Positions 1-7,157 of a DNA stretch of 49,486 bases are shown in pieces. The stretch is taken from contig JAHAEW010000014.1 of NCBI GenBank assembly GCA_018374635.1, positions 1 to 49,486 on the forward strand, read 5' to 3'. The position numbers and the translations under genes were made by a program. Origin of the DNA: Clostridiales bacterium (GTDB taxonomy: Bacteria > Bacillota > Clostridia > Oscillospirales > Oscillospiraceae). Each line of letters begins with the position of its first letter. Position 1 is the first letter of the stretch. Below the pieces are notes generated by a model that saw only the letters and a list, made by a program, of their open reading frames with translations, searched no databases and was not told the DNA's origin.

Positions 1-97
1 AAAACACGATTTGACCCTCTTCCGCCGTCTGCGGGACGGCGGAACTCTGCGAGGCTCTTGCAGCATAAATCGAAGAAATATACTTTATTGACAGTCT

Positions 98-134
98 GAC
101 ATCCCCCGCAGTCCAATGGACTGCGGGGGATGTC
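98..134 (-). terminator. Strong hairpin just past grdB
   Basis: A perfect 17-bp inverted repeat (98-114 paired with 118-134, loop of 3) lies 9 nt after the grdB stop. On the minus strand it is followed by a U-poor stretch, so it is not a textbook intrinsic terminator; it may protect or process the 3' end. A second hairpin (about 22-43, CCGCCGTC arms) follows before the window edge. No gene is visible in positions 1-97. Confidence 0.6.
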
Positions 135-143
135 CCGGTTTGA

Positions 144-1448
144 TCAGTCGAAGATGGTCTGGTCATCCACGGGGGTCTCAAAGGCCTTCAGAGCCTTCTC
201 TACCAGCTTGTAGCGCAGCTCGAACTCCTCCTCATGGGTGAGAGCCGGGTTGCCCAGGGGGTGGGGAATGGCGATGGTGGGCACGATACGGTTGGCGCCC
301 ACGGTCATGGAAATGGGGGTGACGGTGCACATGTGAACCACAGTGACACCGGCGCGCTCGATCTCTTTTACCATCGTTGCACCGCAACGAGTGCAGGTGC
401 CTCACGTAGAGGTCAGGATGGCGGCCTTAATGCCGGCATCCCGGAGCTCTTTGCCGATGGCCTCGCCGTACTTCTTGGCGCTGGCGACGGCGGTGCCGTT
501 GCCGACGGTGGTGAAAAAGTAGGGATAGATGCCGCCGATCTTGCCTTCCTTCTCCATCTTGCGCAGCACGTCGACAGGCAGGACGCGGTCGGCATCCTCG
601 TTGGCGTAGACCGGGTCATAGCCGCCGTGGGCGGTCTCGTGGTCGGCAGCGGTCAGATCCTCGAAGGAGCTGATGTCATAGCGGCCGAACTTGGAGGCAG
701 AGGAGGACTCGATGTGATCGGGGTTGCCCTTGGGCACGATGCCGCCGGAGGTGACCAGAGCGATCGTGGTGTGAGCCAGATCGGTGATGGCAGCGCCGGG
801 GGCGACACGGTCGAAGGAGGGCATGGGGAACTCGGTGGTGTAGGGCTTGCCGGCGAGCTTGTTGAGGAGCATCTTCACAGCGCGGGTGGAGCCGCGCTCA
901 GCCTCGAAGAAGTTCACGCGCAGGCCGTTGGGCATATAGCCCTCCTCGGCGGAAGCGCCGATCTTCTCGCCCTTGGCCAGCTTGATGGCCAGAGCCGCCA
1001 TCTTGGGAGCTGCGTCGCGCATACCGGCAGCGCTGTTCTTGGTGGCAATGATATAGACCTTGTTCTTGAACATGTCGGCGCCGGGATTCTCCTCGTACAT
1101 ACCGGTCACGACGGGCAGGTTCAGCTCGTCCTTCACGGCAGCGGCCACGGTGCCGCAGGCCACGCCGTAACGGCCGGCGTTGAACGCGGGGCCGCAGACC
1201 ACGACGTCGGGCTTTGCGTCGGAGATCATCTTCAGAACGGTCGCCTTGGCGGTATCCAGATTCTCGTTGAAGTAGGAGTCGCCGCAGATCACGGTGCCCA
1301 CCACTTCAGCCTCGCCCTTGAACGCAGCGTTCAGAGCCAGGCCGGGGCCCACGGCACCCTCACGGTACTCGGGGGCGTAATCAGCCTTCTCCTCGCCGCC
1401 GATCTGGGCGAAGAACTGGTTGATATAATGAACAACTCTCAGACTCAT
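144..1448 (-). CDS. grdB: Glycine/sarcosine/betaine reductase component B selenoprotein (GrdB-type)
   Basis: This is the selenoprotein subunit of the substrate-specific protein B. It works with the pyruvoyl subunit GrdE to cleave the C-N bond of glycine (or sarcosine/betaine) and pass a carboxymethyl group to selenoprotein A. The reading frame is 434 codons with one in-frame UGA at 402-404 (residue 349), in the context Thr-Ser-Thr-Sec-Gly-Thr-Cys-Thr-Arg-Cys. This is the family's SUGTCTRC active-site pattern at the usual position near residue 350. The N terminus (VVHYINQFFAQIGGEEKAD) is family-typical. Without Sec readthrough the gene would appear as two fragments, 402-1448 and 144-374. It lies 14 nt after grdE in the same operon. 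The product could be GrdF or GrdH if the true substrate is sarcosine or betaine; the upstream glycine riboswitch favours glycine. Confidence 0.95.
374..404 (-). promoter_or_regulatory. Sec UGA codon with bacterial SECIS-like hairpin
   Basis: The UGA (402-404) is followed after 11 nt by a perfect 7-bp stem TCGTTGC/GCAACGA with a GGU loop (374-390, loop 381-383). A short stem-loop starting about 11 nt after the UGA, with G residues at the tip, is what SelB needs in bacterial SECIS elements. The hairpin is inside the coding sequence. The stem and its spacing are seen directly; SelB binding is inferred. Confidence 0.85.
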
Positions 1449-1462
1449 AGCAGTTCCCCTCC

Positions 1463-2743
1463 TTATCTGGCGCTGAGCTTGTTGAAGCCCATCTCATTGG
1501 TCGCGCCGGTGATGACCTGCAGCTCGGCGGTAATGGAACCGTCGACCTCCAGGGCGCCGTCGAAGCCGCCGGCGATGATGTTGGCGGCCTCGGGATGGCC
1601 GATGACCTTGTCCATCTTGGGCAGGTGGATGACCATGTTGGCGTTGCCGCCGGTGACCACGGCGTCAGCAGCGGGATCGGCGTCGGCCAGGGACTGGGAA
1701 GCGCCGTCGCGGCCAGCGTACTCGTCGGTGATGATGACGGTCTTGATGCCGGCAGCCTCCAGCTTCTTGCAGTTCATGATCAGGTCGGTATCGGGGTTAC
1801 CGAAGCCCTCCTGGGAGACCAGGGCGCCGTCCAGCTCCAGGAACTGGGCCAGCTTGGTGGACCAGTCGGAGGAACGCTCCTTGTCGGCCAGGTAGACGTT
1901 CTCGTTGGTGATGATGACGCCCACGAAGTTCAGGGTCTTGCCATGCTGCTCCAGCAGGTCATGGATGACGGGGTTGTTCAGGTGGTGATAGGTGGTGTTC
2001 TTGTCACAGGCGGACACGCAGTTGCCGCTCAGGATGGCGCCGTCCATGGTCTCGGTGGGGTTGAGAATTGTGGGCATGGACTTTTTCATGTCAACGCCGT
2101 ACACATAGGTGTCGTGCAGCAGGCCCTGGCTCTGAAGCATCAGCACATAGCCGACGCGGGGCAGGTCGGGATACTTCTCCTTACCGCTCATGACGCCGCT
2201 GGTCTCATAGACCTTGGTCTCGTCGGGGGTGACATCCTTGCCCAGAGCGCCCAGGTAGGCGGCGGCCTTCAGGCCGGCCATGCGGATGGCGTGCTCATGC
2301 TGGTGCTGCTTGATGCCCTCTTTGGGCTCGCAGATCATGACCAGGTTGTTGAGCTTGGAGAAGGGGGTATACTCGGCGCCGGGGCCGGTCATGTCGATGA
2401 TACCCTCCTGGAAGCCAACCACCTTACCGGTGGTGACCACGGCGCAGCCCTTGAGAACATGGGTCTTGCCGCTGCCCACGGTGGTGACCTTGGAGATCAT
2501 GCCGGGGAAGACGCCGCCGGAGCCCTCCACCTTCACACGGGGCTCGATGACGTCCTTGACAGGGATGATACGCACGGACTCGCCGGGATGAACCACCTCG
2601 AAGTCGACCGAGGCCAGGTCCTCGTCCTCCAGCAGCAGAGCGCGCAGCTCCTCCACGTTGACGCAGAGGGTGCCGTTCTCCACCTTGGAGCAGTCGCCGA
2701 GCTTAATGTCGCTGATGTGAATTTCGCCTAATTCCAGCCGCAT
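1463..2743 (-). CDS. grdE: Glycine/sarcosine/betaine reductase component B proprotein (GrdE-type)
   Basis: This is the precursor of the alpha and beta subunits of protein B. GrdE is cleaved autocatalytically at an Asn-Cys bond, and the Cys becomes a pyruvoyl group that forms a Schiff base with the substrate amine. The site is visible as SGNCVSACDKN. Starting at the ATG at 2743 (9-10 nt after AAAGGAG) puts the Cys at residue 242, the number known for the characterised enzyme, so I prefer it to the GTG at 2752, which sits only 2 nt from the ribosome-binding site. The protein is 426 aa, full length for the family. It lies between grdX and grdB. The name would be grdG or grdI if the substrate is sarcosine or betaine. 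Confidence 0.93.
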   Translation of the reverse strand: MRLELGEIHISDIKLGDCSKVENGTLCVNVEELRALLLEDEDLASVDFEVVHPGESVRIIPVKDVIEPRVKVEGSGGVFPGMISKVTTVGSGKTHVLKGCAVVTTGKVVGFQEGIIDMTGPGAEYTPFSKLNNLVMICEPKEGIKQHQHEHAIRMAGLKAAAYLGALGKDVTPDETKVYETSGVMSGKEKYPDLPRVGYVLMLQSQGLLHDTYVYGVDMKKSMPTILNPTETMDGAILSGNCVSACDKNTTYHHLNNPVIHDLLEQHGKTLNFVGVIITNENVYLADKERSSDWSTKLAQFLELDGALVSQEGFGNPDTDLIMNCKKLEAAGIKTVIITDEYAGRDGASQSLADADPAADAVVTGGNANMVIHLPKMDKVIGHPEAANIIAGGFDGALEVDGSITAELQVITGATNEMGFNKLSAR

Positions 2744-2761
2744 AAGTCTCACTCTCCTTTA

Positions 2762-3136
2762 TTATAGTTGTGGGGCGATGGCCCCGTCTATCAGCCGAAA
2801 ATCGATCTCTGCAAAGTCTTCCCGCATGCCGGCAGGGGCATCCTCTCCCCGGTGGAAGCGGGGCGGAAACTGCCGGCACACGTTGAGAGCCGCCTCGATC
2901 AATTCCAGTGACTCCAGATCCAGCGCCCCGGACGCGCCGTCCAGCGCAACGGAGCGGAAGGGGGTCTCATTGGGTTTTACACTGCCGGCCAGCGGATGGG
3001 TCAGCAGCTTGTGGCCCTGATGGACCAGATCCCGCACGTGGATCAGTACGTCCACATGTCCGCCCTCCACGTACTGGAGGGTGCACAGAGATCCGAACTT
3101 TTCCCGGACCTTCTCGTTGTTCGTCACCAAAAGCAA
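2762..3136 (-). CDS. grdX: GrdX family protein
   Basis: A small 124-aa protein of the GrdX family, recognised by its start (LLVTNNEKV) and by the central HKLLTHPLAGSVKPNETPFRSV block. GrdX is usually the first gene of glycine reductase operons and its biochemical role is not established. It starts at a TTG (3134-3136) with AGGAG 9 nt upstream; no ATG lies near. The ribosome-binding site follows directly after the riboswitch terminator, so its expression depends on readthrough. grdE starts 18 nt after its stop. There is no signal peptide or membrane segment, so it is likely cytoplasmic. Confidence 0.85.
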   Translation of the reverse strand: MLLVTNNEKVREKFGSLCTLQYVEGGHVDVLIHVRDLVHQGHKLLTHPLAGSVKPNETPFRSVALDGASGALDLESLELIEAALNVCRQFPPRFHRGEDAPAGMREDFAEIDFRLIDGAIAPQL

Positions 3137-3153
3137 GACAGTCTCTCCTTTGC

Positions 3154-3203
3154 AAAAAAACAGGGGCAGGGTATACGTGTCATGTAATGCCCTGCGCCCT
3201 GTT
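3154..3203 (-). terminator. Riboswitch-controlled terminator before grdX
   Basis: On the minus strand ACAGGG-C-GCAGGG pairs with CCCTGC-CCCTGT around an 18-nt loop, followed by seven U residues. It sits between the second glycine aptamer and the grdX ribosome-binding site, which is the arrangement of a glycine ON switch: ligand binding would prevent this hairpin. Confidence 0.85.
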
Positions 3204-3420
3204 GAAAACCTGAGAGTTTCCCCCGCCCGGTGGGTCGGGGTTGCCCCTTCGGTGCCATGTTACGAGAATCATGGTCTTTTCAGAGTTCTGTCCGCCTGCG
3301 GTTCTCGGGACCTGAGAAATTGGCAACCCACTCGGCAAAATGGGACCGCTTATACCTTCGGTGTTCCACCCCTGTCGGAGCAGAAACTCTCCCGCAGTCA
3401 TCATCCAGACTATATTTGTT
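3204..3420 (-). ncRNA. Tandem glycine riboswitch (grd operon leader)
   Basis: Two glycine aptamers are visible in tandem on the minus strand. Aptamer 1 (about 3300-3410) has the GGAGAGTTTCTGCTCC-like opening, an ACACCGAAGG block and a closing TCTCAGG. Aptamer 2 (about 3205-3295) has GGACAGAACTCTG, GGCACCGAAGGGGCAA and AACTCTCAGG. The paired CCGAAGG and CTCAGG motifs with a short linker are hallmarks of the cooperative gcvT/glycine class. It controls grdX-grdE-grdB through the terminator at 3154-3203. Together with that terminator and the promoter it explains the whole 400-nt gap upstream of grdX. Confidence 0.93.
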
Positions 3421-3434
3421 TTTTCGATGGCTGT

Positions 3435-3463
3435 ATTATAACATATCGAGTTTTCAAATACAA
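3435..3463 (-). promoter_or_regulatory. Sigma-A promoter of the grd operon
   Basis: On the minus strand the -35 is TTGTAT (3458-3463), the spacer 17 nt, and the -10 a perfect TATAAT (3435-3440) with an extended TG. The start of transcription would be near 3428, just upstream of the first aptamer. The rest of the gap to gluQ (3464-3536) is AT-rich with no gene. Confidence 0.75.
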
Positions 3464-3536
3464 GCCCGTATCTCATATAAATATTATTTAAAATACACGA
3501 TTATTTAATTTGTGCACACTTTTCATACCGTTTGGT

Positions 3537-4490
3537 TTATTCTTCAAACATCGTCGTTCGCACAATAACGTCCCGTTCCGGCACCTTGGACCAGGAAAAA
3601 TCCGCCGCCAGTTCTGCCGGACGGACCGGCTCCCCAGTGGGGGAGAGACCCGCCAAAAAGGCCAGTTTTCCCACCAGCTGCTCCGGAGAATAGCGCGCCC
3701 GCAGGGCCCCCATGTCCAGGTCCATATCCCGCTTGGAGAGCCTCCGCCCATCCTCTGCCAGCAGCAGGGGAACATGGTAAAAGACCGGCTGGGGCAGACC
3801 CAGGAGACGGTAGAGCAGGATCTGCCGCGGGGTGGAATCCAGCAGGTCCTGCCCCCGCACCACCTGGTTGATCTCCATAGCTCCGTCGTCGGTCACCACT
3901 GCCAGCTGGTAGGCATAGACCCCGTCTGAACGGCGGATGATGAAGTCACCGCATGCCCGGCACAGGTCCTCCTCATAGTACCCCAAATGTCCGTCTATAA
4001 AGGACACTCGTTCATCCGGCACCGCGAGGCGCCAGGCACTGCGCCGGGTGCGGCTCAGCTCCTCCCGCTCCTGGGGAGAAAGGGAGCGGCAGCGTCCGCT
4101 GTAAAGGATCTGCCCATCCCCCCGGTGGGGCGCAGAGGCGGCCAGACGCTCGGCCCGGGTGCAGAAGCAGGGATAGACCAATCCCATCTGCTCCAGCTGC
4201 CGGAACCGGGCGGCATAGAGCTCCGTCCGCTCACTCTGCCGGTAGGGACCATGGGGTCCCCCCATTTGATATCCCTCGTCCCAGTCCAGACCCAGCCAGC
4301 GCAGATCCTCCGCCAGGACCTGGGCATACTCCTCCCGGCAGCGGTCGGGGTCCAGATCCTCCATCCGCAGGACCAGCGTGCCGCCCGCCGCGCGCACCGA
4401 CAGCCAGGCCAGCAGCGCTGTAAACACATTTCCAAGGTGCATCCGTCCGCTGGGACTGGGCGCAAAGCGTCCCCGCAGCAAAGGTTCCAT
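3537..4490 (-). CDS. gluQ: Glutamyl-Q tRNA(Asp) synthetase
   Basis: A 317-aa paralogue of the catalytic half of glutamyl-tRNA synthetase that charges glutamate onto queuosine-34 of tRNA(Asp). Motifs: HLGN as the HIGH signature near residue 19 (RFAPSPSGRMHLGN), and RLSKRD as the KMSKS-like loop. A zinc site is formed by Cys108, Cys110, Tyr130 and Cys134 with the Y-x3-C spacing of the E. coli enzyme. It lacks the anticodon-binding domain of GltX, as expected. The ATG at 4490 has AAGGAAG upstream and begins at the conserved region; a longer upstream frame has no homology. It stands alone, divergent from the molybdenum operon and followed by the grd promoter with no obvious terminator. Confidence 0.9.
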   Translation of the reverse strand: MEPLLRGRFAPSPSGRMHLGNVFTALLAWLSVRAAGGTLVLRMEDLDPDRCREEYAQVLAEDLRWLGLDWDEGYQMGGPHGPYRQSERTELYAARFRQLEQMGLVYPCFCTRAERLAASAPHRGDGQILYSGRCRSLSPQEREELSRTRRSAWRLAVPDERVSFIDGHLGYYEEDLCRACGDFIIRRSDGVYAYQLAVVTDDGAMEINQVVRGQDLLDSTPRQILLYRLLGLPQPVFYHVPLLLAEDGRRLSKRDMDLDMGALRARYSPEQLVGKLAFLAGLSPTGEPVRPAELAADFSWSKVPERDVIVRTTMFEE

Positions 4491-4529
4491 GTCCCATCTT
4501 CCTTTCCAGTATGTCTCGTTTTGTTCTCC

Positions 4530-4558
4530 AGTATACCATTCCCTCCGGCACACGTCCA
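4530..4558 (-). promoter_or_regulatory. Promoter of gluQ
   Basis: The -35 is TGGACG (4553-4558), the spacer 17 nt, and the -10 TATACT (4530-4535) with extended TGG. It lies 40 nt upstream of the chosen gluQ start. Confidence 0.55.
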
Positions 4559-4579
4559 CGCAGTGGACCATTTCTTTTC

Positions 4580-4608
4580 TTGCAAGTGACTACACTATAT
4601 AGTATAAT
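4580..4608 (+). promoter_or_regulatory. Promoter of the molybdenum cofactor operon
   Basis: The -35 is TTGCAA (4580-4585), the spacer 17 nt, and the -10 TATAAT (4603-4608). A 10-bp palindrome ACTATATAGT (4593-4602) fills the end of the spacer. Transcription would start near 4615, about 45 nt before the riboswitch-like RNA. Confidence 0.7.
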
Positions 4609-4654
4609 AAAGTGACGCAGGGCCCTTCCATTCGGTCCTGCTCCATAAAAATGA

Positions 4655-4795
4655 TATATCTGCGCTCCGAGCAAAGATCTCTAAGGCGCCCCCTCCGGGC
4701 GCTATGAGATCGCGCCGCGGGTCAGGCGGGAAACCGCCCGGCCTTCCACACTTGAAAAGGGGCTGCTTCCCGCCGGGAGAATTTCTCCCGCTCTT
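4655..4795 (+). ncRNA. Moco (molybdenum/tungsten cofactor) riboswitch-like leader
   Basis: A structured leader in front of a whole Moco-synthesis operon. Visible parts: a CTCCGAGCAA segment (4665-4674); a stem GATCTC (4676-4681) with GAGATC (4706-4711) enclosing a GCGCC/GGCGC hairpin; a GGCGG-GAAA-CCGCC hairpin (4725-4738); a CTTCCACACTTGAAAAGG segment; and a CGGGAGA/TCTCCCG hairpin (4774-4790) followed by a short T-rich run. Multi-stem purine-rich leaders of this form before moaA or moe genes are the Moco RNA class. I assign the class from remembered motifs plus context, not from a covariance search. Confidence 0.7.
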
Positions 4796-4806
4796 TTGTC
4801 CTATCC

Positions 4807-4839
4807 GGGAGCGCCGCCTGTTTTCAGGCCGGCGCTCCC
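4807..4839 (+). terminator. Intrinsic terminator between Moco leader and first gene
   Basis: GGGAGCGCCG plus CCTG pairs with CAGG plus CGGCGCTCCC around a TTTT loop, with one bulged C, followed by a T-rich tract (4840-4862). It ends 40 nt before the first start codon, so it probably serves as the expression platform of the leader. Whether cofactor turns the operon off or on cannot be read from the sequence. Confidence 0.8.
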
Positions 4840-4879
4840 TGTTTCATTTTCCCTTTTATTTTAAGGAGGAACCGTCCAA

Positions 4880-5905
4880 ATGAAGCTCATTGAAACAAAG
4901 CACGCGGTGGGCCATGTGCTCTGCCACGACCTCACCCAGATCATCCCCGGCGTCACCAAGGATGCCCGGTTCCGCAAGGGCCATATCGTGACGGAGGGGG
5001 ATATCCCCGTCCTGCTCTCCATGGGAAAGGATCACCTCTATGTCTGGGAAAAGACGGAAGGCATGCTCCACGAGAACGAAGCCGCCGAGCGTCTGCGCGC
5101 CATCTCCCAGAACGACAACATGGCCGCCACCGAGGTCAAGGAGGGAAAGATCGAGCTCACGGCCGCTATCCACGGCCTGTTCCGGGTGGATGTAGCGCGG
5201 CTGCTGGCCGTCAACTCCCTGGATGAGATCATGATCGCCACCCGCCATACCAACTCGGTGGTCCATCCCGGCGACAAGCTGGCCGGCATGCGGGTCATCC
5301 CCCTCATCGTGTCCGAGGACAAGGTGCGCGCCGCCGAGAAGGCCGCCGGAGACGCTCCCCTGCTGGAACTCCTCCCCTTCGTCCGCAAGACCGCCGCGGT
5401 GGTCACCACCGGCACCGAGGTCTTTCTGGGCCGCATCGAGGACAAATTCACCCCCGTGCTGCTGGACAAGCTGGCCAAGTTCGGCGTGGACGTGGTCTCC
5501 CACGTCAAGGTCCCCGATGACCGGGCGCAGATCGTCTCCGCCATTCAGGCGGCCCACGCCTCCGGGGCCGACCTCATCCTCTGCACCGGCGGCATGAGCG
5601 TGGACCCCGACGACCAGACCCCAGGCGCCATCAAGGCCGCCGGCGTCCAGGTGACCGCCTACGGGGCCCCTGTGCTCCCCGGCGCCATGTTCCTGCTGGG
5701 CTTCTTTGCCGACGGCACCCCCGTCATGGGCCTGCCCGGCTGCGTCATGTATGCCAAGGCCACCATCTTTGACCTCATCCTCCCCCGGGTGCTGTGCAAT
5801 GTCCCGGTCACCCGGGCCGACCTGGCCCGGCTGGGCCACGGCGGGCTGTGCCTGGGCTGTGAGCACTGTCACTATCCCATCTGTCCCTTCGGTAAGGAGG
5901 AATAA
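4880..5905 (+). CDS. Molybdopterin-binding protein (MoaB/MogA-fold) with Cys-rich tail
   Basis: A 341-aa protein, first of the operon, with AAGGAGG upstream. The C-terminal half is a MoaB/MogA/MoeA-type molybdopterin-binding domain: TTGTEVFLGRIEDK, LCTGGMSVDPDDQTPGAI and MGLPGCVMY mark the loops that hold the pterin and phosphates. The N-terminal half (about residues 1-165) is less familiar. The last 20 residues hold Cys324, Cys327, Cys330 and Cys335 plus His329 and His331, which look like a metal- or cluster-binding tail. The protein probably acts in adenylylation of molybdopterin or metal insertion beside MoeA, whose gene starts 3 nt later. The exact reaction is not known to me. Confidence 0.8.
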   Translation: MKLIETKHAVGHVLCHDLTQIIPGVTKDARFRKGHIVTEGDIPVLLSMGKDHLYVWEKTEGMLHENEAAERLRAISQNDNMAATEVKEGKIELTAAIHGLFRVDVARLLAVNSLDEIMIATRHTNSVVHPGDKLAGMRVIPLIVSEDKVRAAEKAAGDAPLLELLPFVRKTAAVVTTGTEVFLGRIEDKFTPVLLDKLAKFGVDVVSHVKVPDDRAQIVSAIQAAHASGADLILCTGGMSVDPDDQTPGAIKAAGVQVTAYGAPVLPGAMFLLGFFADGTPVMGLPGCVMYAKATIFDLILPRVLCNVPVTRADLARLGHGGLCLGCEHCHYPICPFGKEE

Positions 5906-5908
5906 GAT

Positions 5909-7114
5909 ATGCGCACCCGCGTCGAGTTGGAAGAGGCGTGCGCTCTGATGACCGGAAGTGTGCGCGCCCTGGGCGTGGAGCAGGTCTCCCGGCAGAGCGC
6001 GCTGGGCCGGACCCTGGCCGAAGATGTGGCCGCACCTCTGGATCAGCCGCCCTTTGACCGCTCCCCCCTGGACGGCTATGCCCTGCGCTCCGCCGATACC
6101 GCGGGGGCCTCGCCCGGGCATCCGGTCTCACTCCAGGTGGTGGAGACCGTCTACGCCGGCGGCGTCCCCTCCCGTGTCCTTGGCCCCGGGGAGGCCATCC
6201 GCATCATGACCGGAGCCATGCTGCCCCGGGGATGTGACTGTGTTCTCCAGCACGAGCGGACCGACAACGGTCTGGAACAGGTCCAGATCTATGCCGCTCT
6301 CTCCCCCCACGACAACTACTGCAACCGGGGGGAGGACTACCGGACGGGCGAGGTGCTCCTCCCCGCCGGGACCGTGGTGGACGCCGCCGCGGTGGGCGTG
6401 CTGGCCAGCGCCGGCCTCTCCTCCGTGCCGGTCCGCCGCCGGCCGGTGGTGCGGGTCCTCTCCACCGGAGATGAGGTGGTCTCTCCCGATCTCCATCCCC
6501 TCCCCGCCGGGAAGATCTATGGCTCCAATCAGGAGCTGCTGACCGCCCGCCTCCGGGAATTGGGGGTCTCAGATGTGAAGGGGCTGCTCATCGGCGACGA
6601 TCCTCGGGAGGTGGCCGACGCCATGGCTCAGCTCCTGGGCGAGTGTGATCTGCTCATCACCACCGGCGGCGTCTCCGCCGGTGACAAGGATATCTTCCAC
6701 GAGGCTCTCCCCCTCCTGGGGGCGGAGCGAGTCTTCTGGAAGGTCAACCTCAAGCCGGGCACCCCCGCCATGTACTCCCTGTGGCAGGGGCAGCCCATCC
6801 TCTCCCTCTCGGGCAACCCCTTCGCCGCCGCGGCCACCTTTGAACTGCTGGCCCGGCCCCTTCTGGCCGCTCTCACCGGGGAATCCCGCTTTTCCCTGCG
6901 TTCCCGGACGGCCGTGGTGGAGGGCTCCTTCCCCAAGGCCAGCCCCGGACGGCGCTTTCTCCGGGGTTTCTATCAGGAGGGCCGCGTCTCCCTGACTGGA
7001 AAAAATGACTCAGGCATGCTCGCCTCCCTGGTGGGATGCAACTGCCTGGTGGATCTCCCCGCCGGCTCTCCCCCGGTGCAGGCGGGACAGGCCGTCACGG
7101 TCCTCCTGCTCTGA
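5909..7114 (+). CDS. moeA: Molybdopterin molybdenumtransferase MoeA
   Basis: A 401-aa enzyme, normal length for MoeA, which inserts molybdate into adenylylated molybdopterin with release of AMP. Characteristic segments: FDRSPLDGYALRSAD near residue 50, RIMTGAMLPRGCD near 110, VLSTGDEVV in domain 3, LITTGGVSAGDKD, and the final KPGTPAMYS and SLSGNPFAA motifs. The start follows AAGGAGGAATAAG with 3 nt after the previous stop, so the two are translationally linked. The C-terminal domain IV (about 330-401) is present. No sign of truncation. Confidence 0.93.
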   Translation: MRTRVELEEACALMTGSVRALGVEQVSRQSALGRTLAEDVAAPLDQPPFDRSPLDGYALRSADTAGASPGHPVSLQVVETVYAGGVPSRVLGPGEAIRIMTGAMLPRGCDCVLQHERTDNGLEQVQIYAALSPHDNYCNRGEDYRTGEVLLPAGTVVDAAAVGVLASAGLSSVPVRRRPVVRVLSTGDEVVSPDLHPLPAGKIYGSNQELLTARLRELGVSDVKGLLIGDDPREVADAMAQLLGECDLLITTGGVSAGDKDIFHEALPLLGAERVFWKVNLKPGTPAMYSLWQGQPILSLSGNPFAAAATFELLARPLLAALTGESRFSLRSRTAVVEGSFPKASPGRRFLRGFYQEGRVSLTGKNDSGMLASLVGCNCLVDLPAGSPPVQAGQAVTVLLL

Positions 7115-7157
7115 GCCGCTTCCCCGCTTCCCCATCTGTTTTGATCTGGAGGTCTCT

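Noticed and set aside
88..93. TTGACA on the plus strand near the window start
   Set aside because: The -10 position at 17 nt falls inside a GC hairpin with no matching hexamer.
144..404. grdB as a pseudogene broken by a UGA
   Set aside because: The UGA sits exactly at the family's Sec position, the frame continues with conserved residues, and a SECIS-like hairpin follows.
234..1895. Long open frame on the plus strand opposite grdB and grdE
   Set aside because: It runs antisense to two conserved genes, is Gly/Ala/Val/His-rich in the way of high-GC shadow frames, and has no recognisable domain.
3180..3476. 98-codon frame on the minus strand before grdX
   Set aside because: It lies wholly in the tandem glycine riboswitch and shows no protein homology.
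4880..6121. 421-codon frame opposite the first Moco genes
   Set aside because: Antisense shadow of conserved genes; composition is that of a reversed high-GC coding strand.
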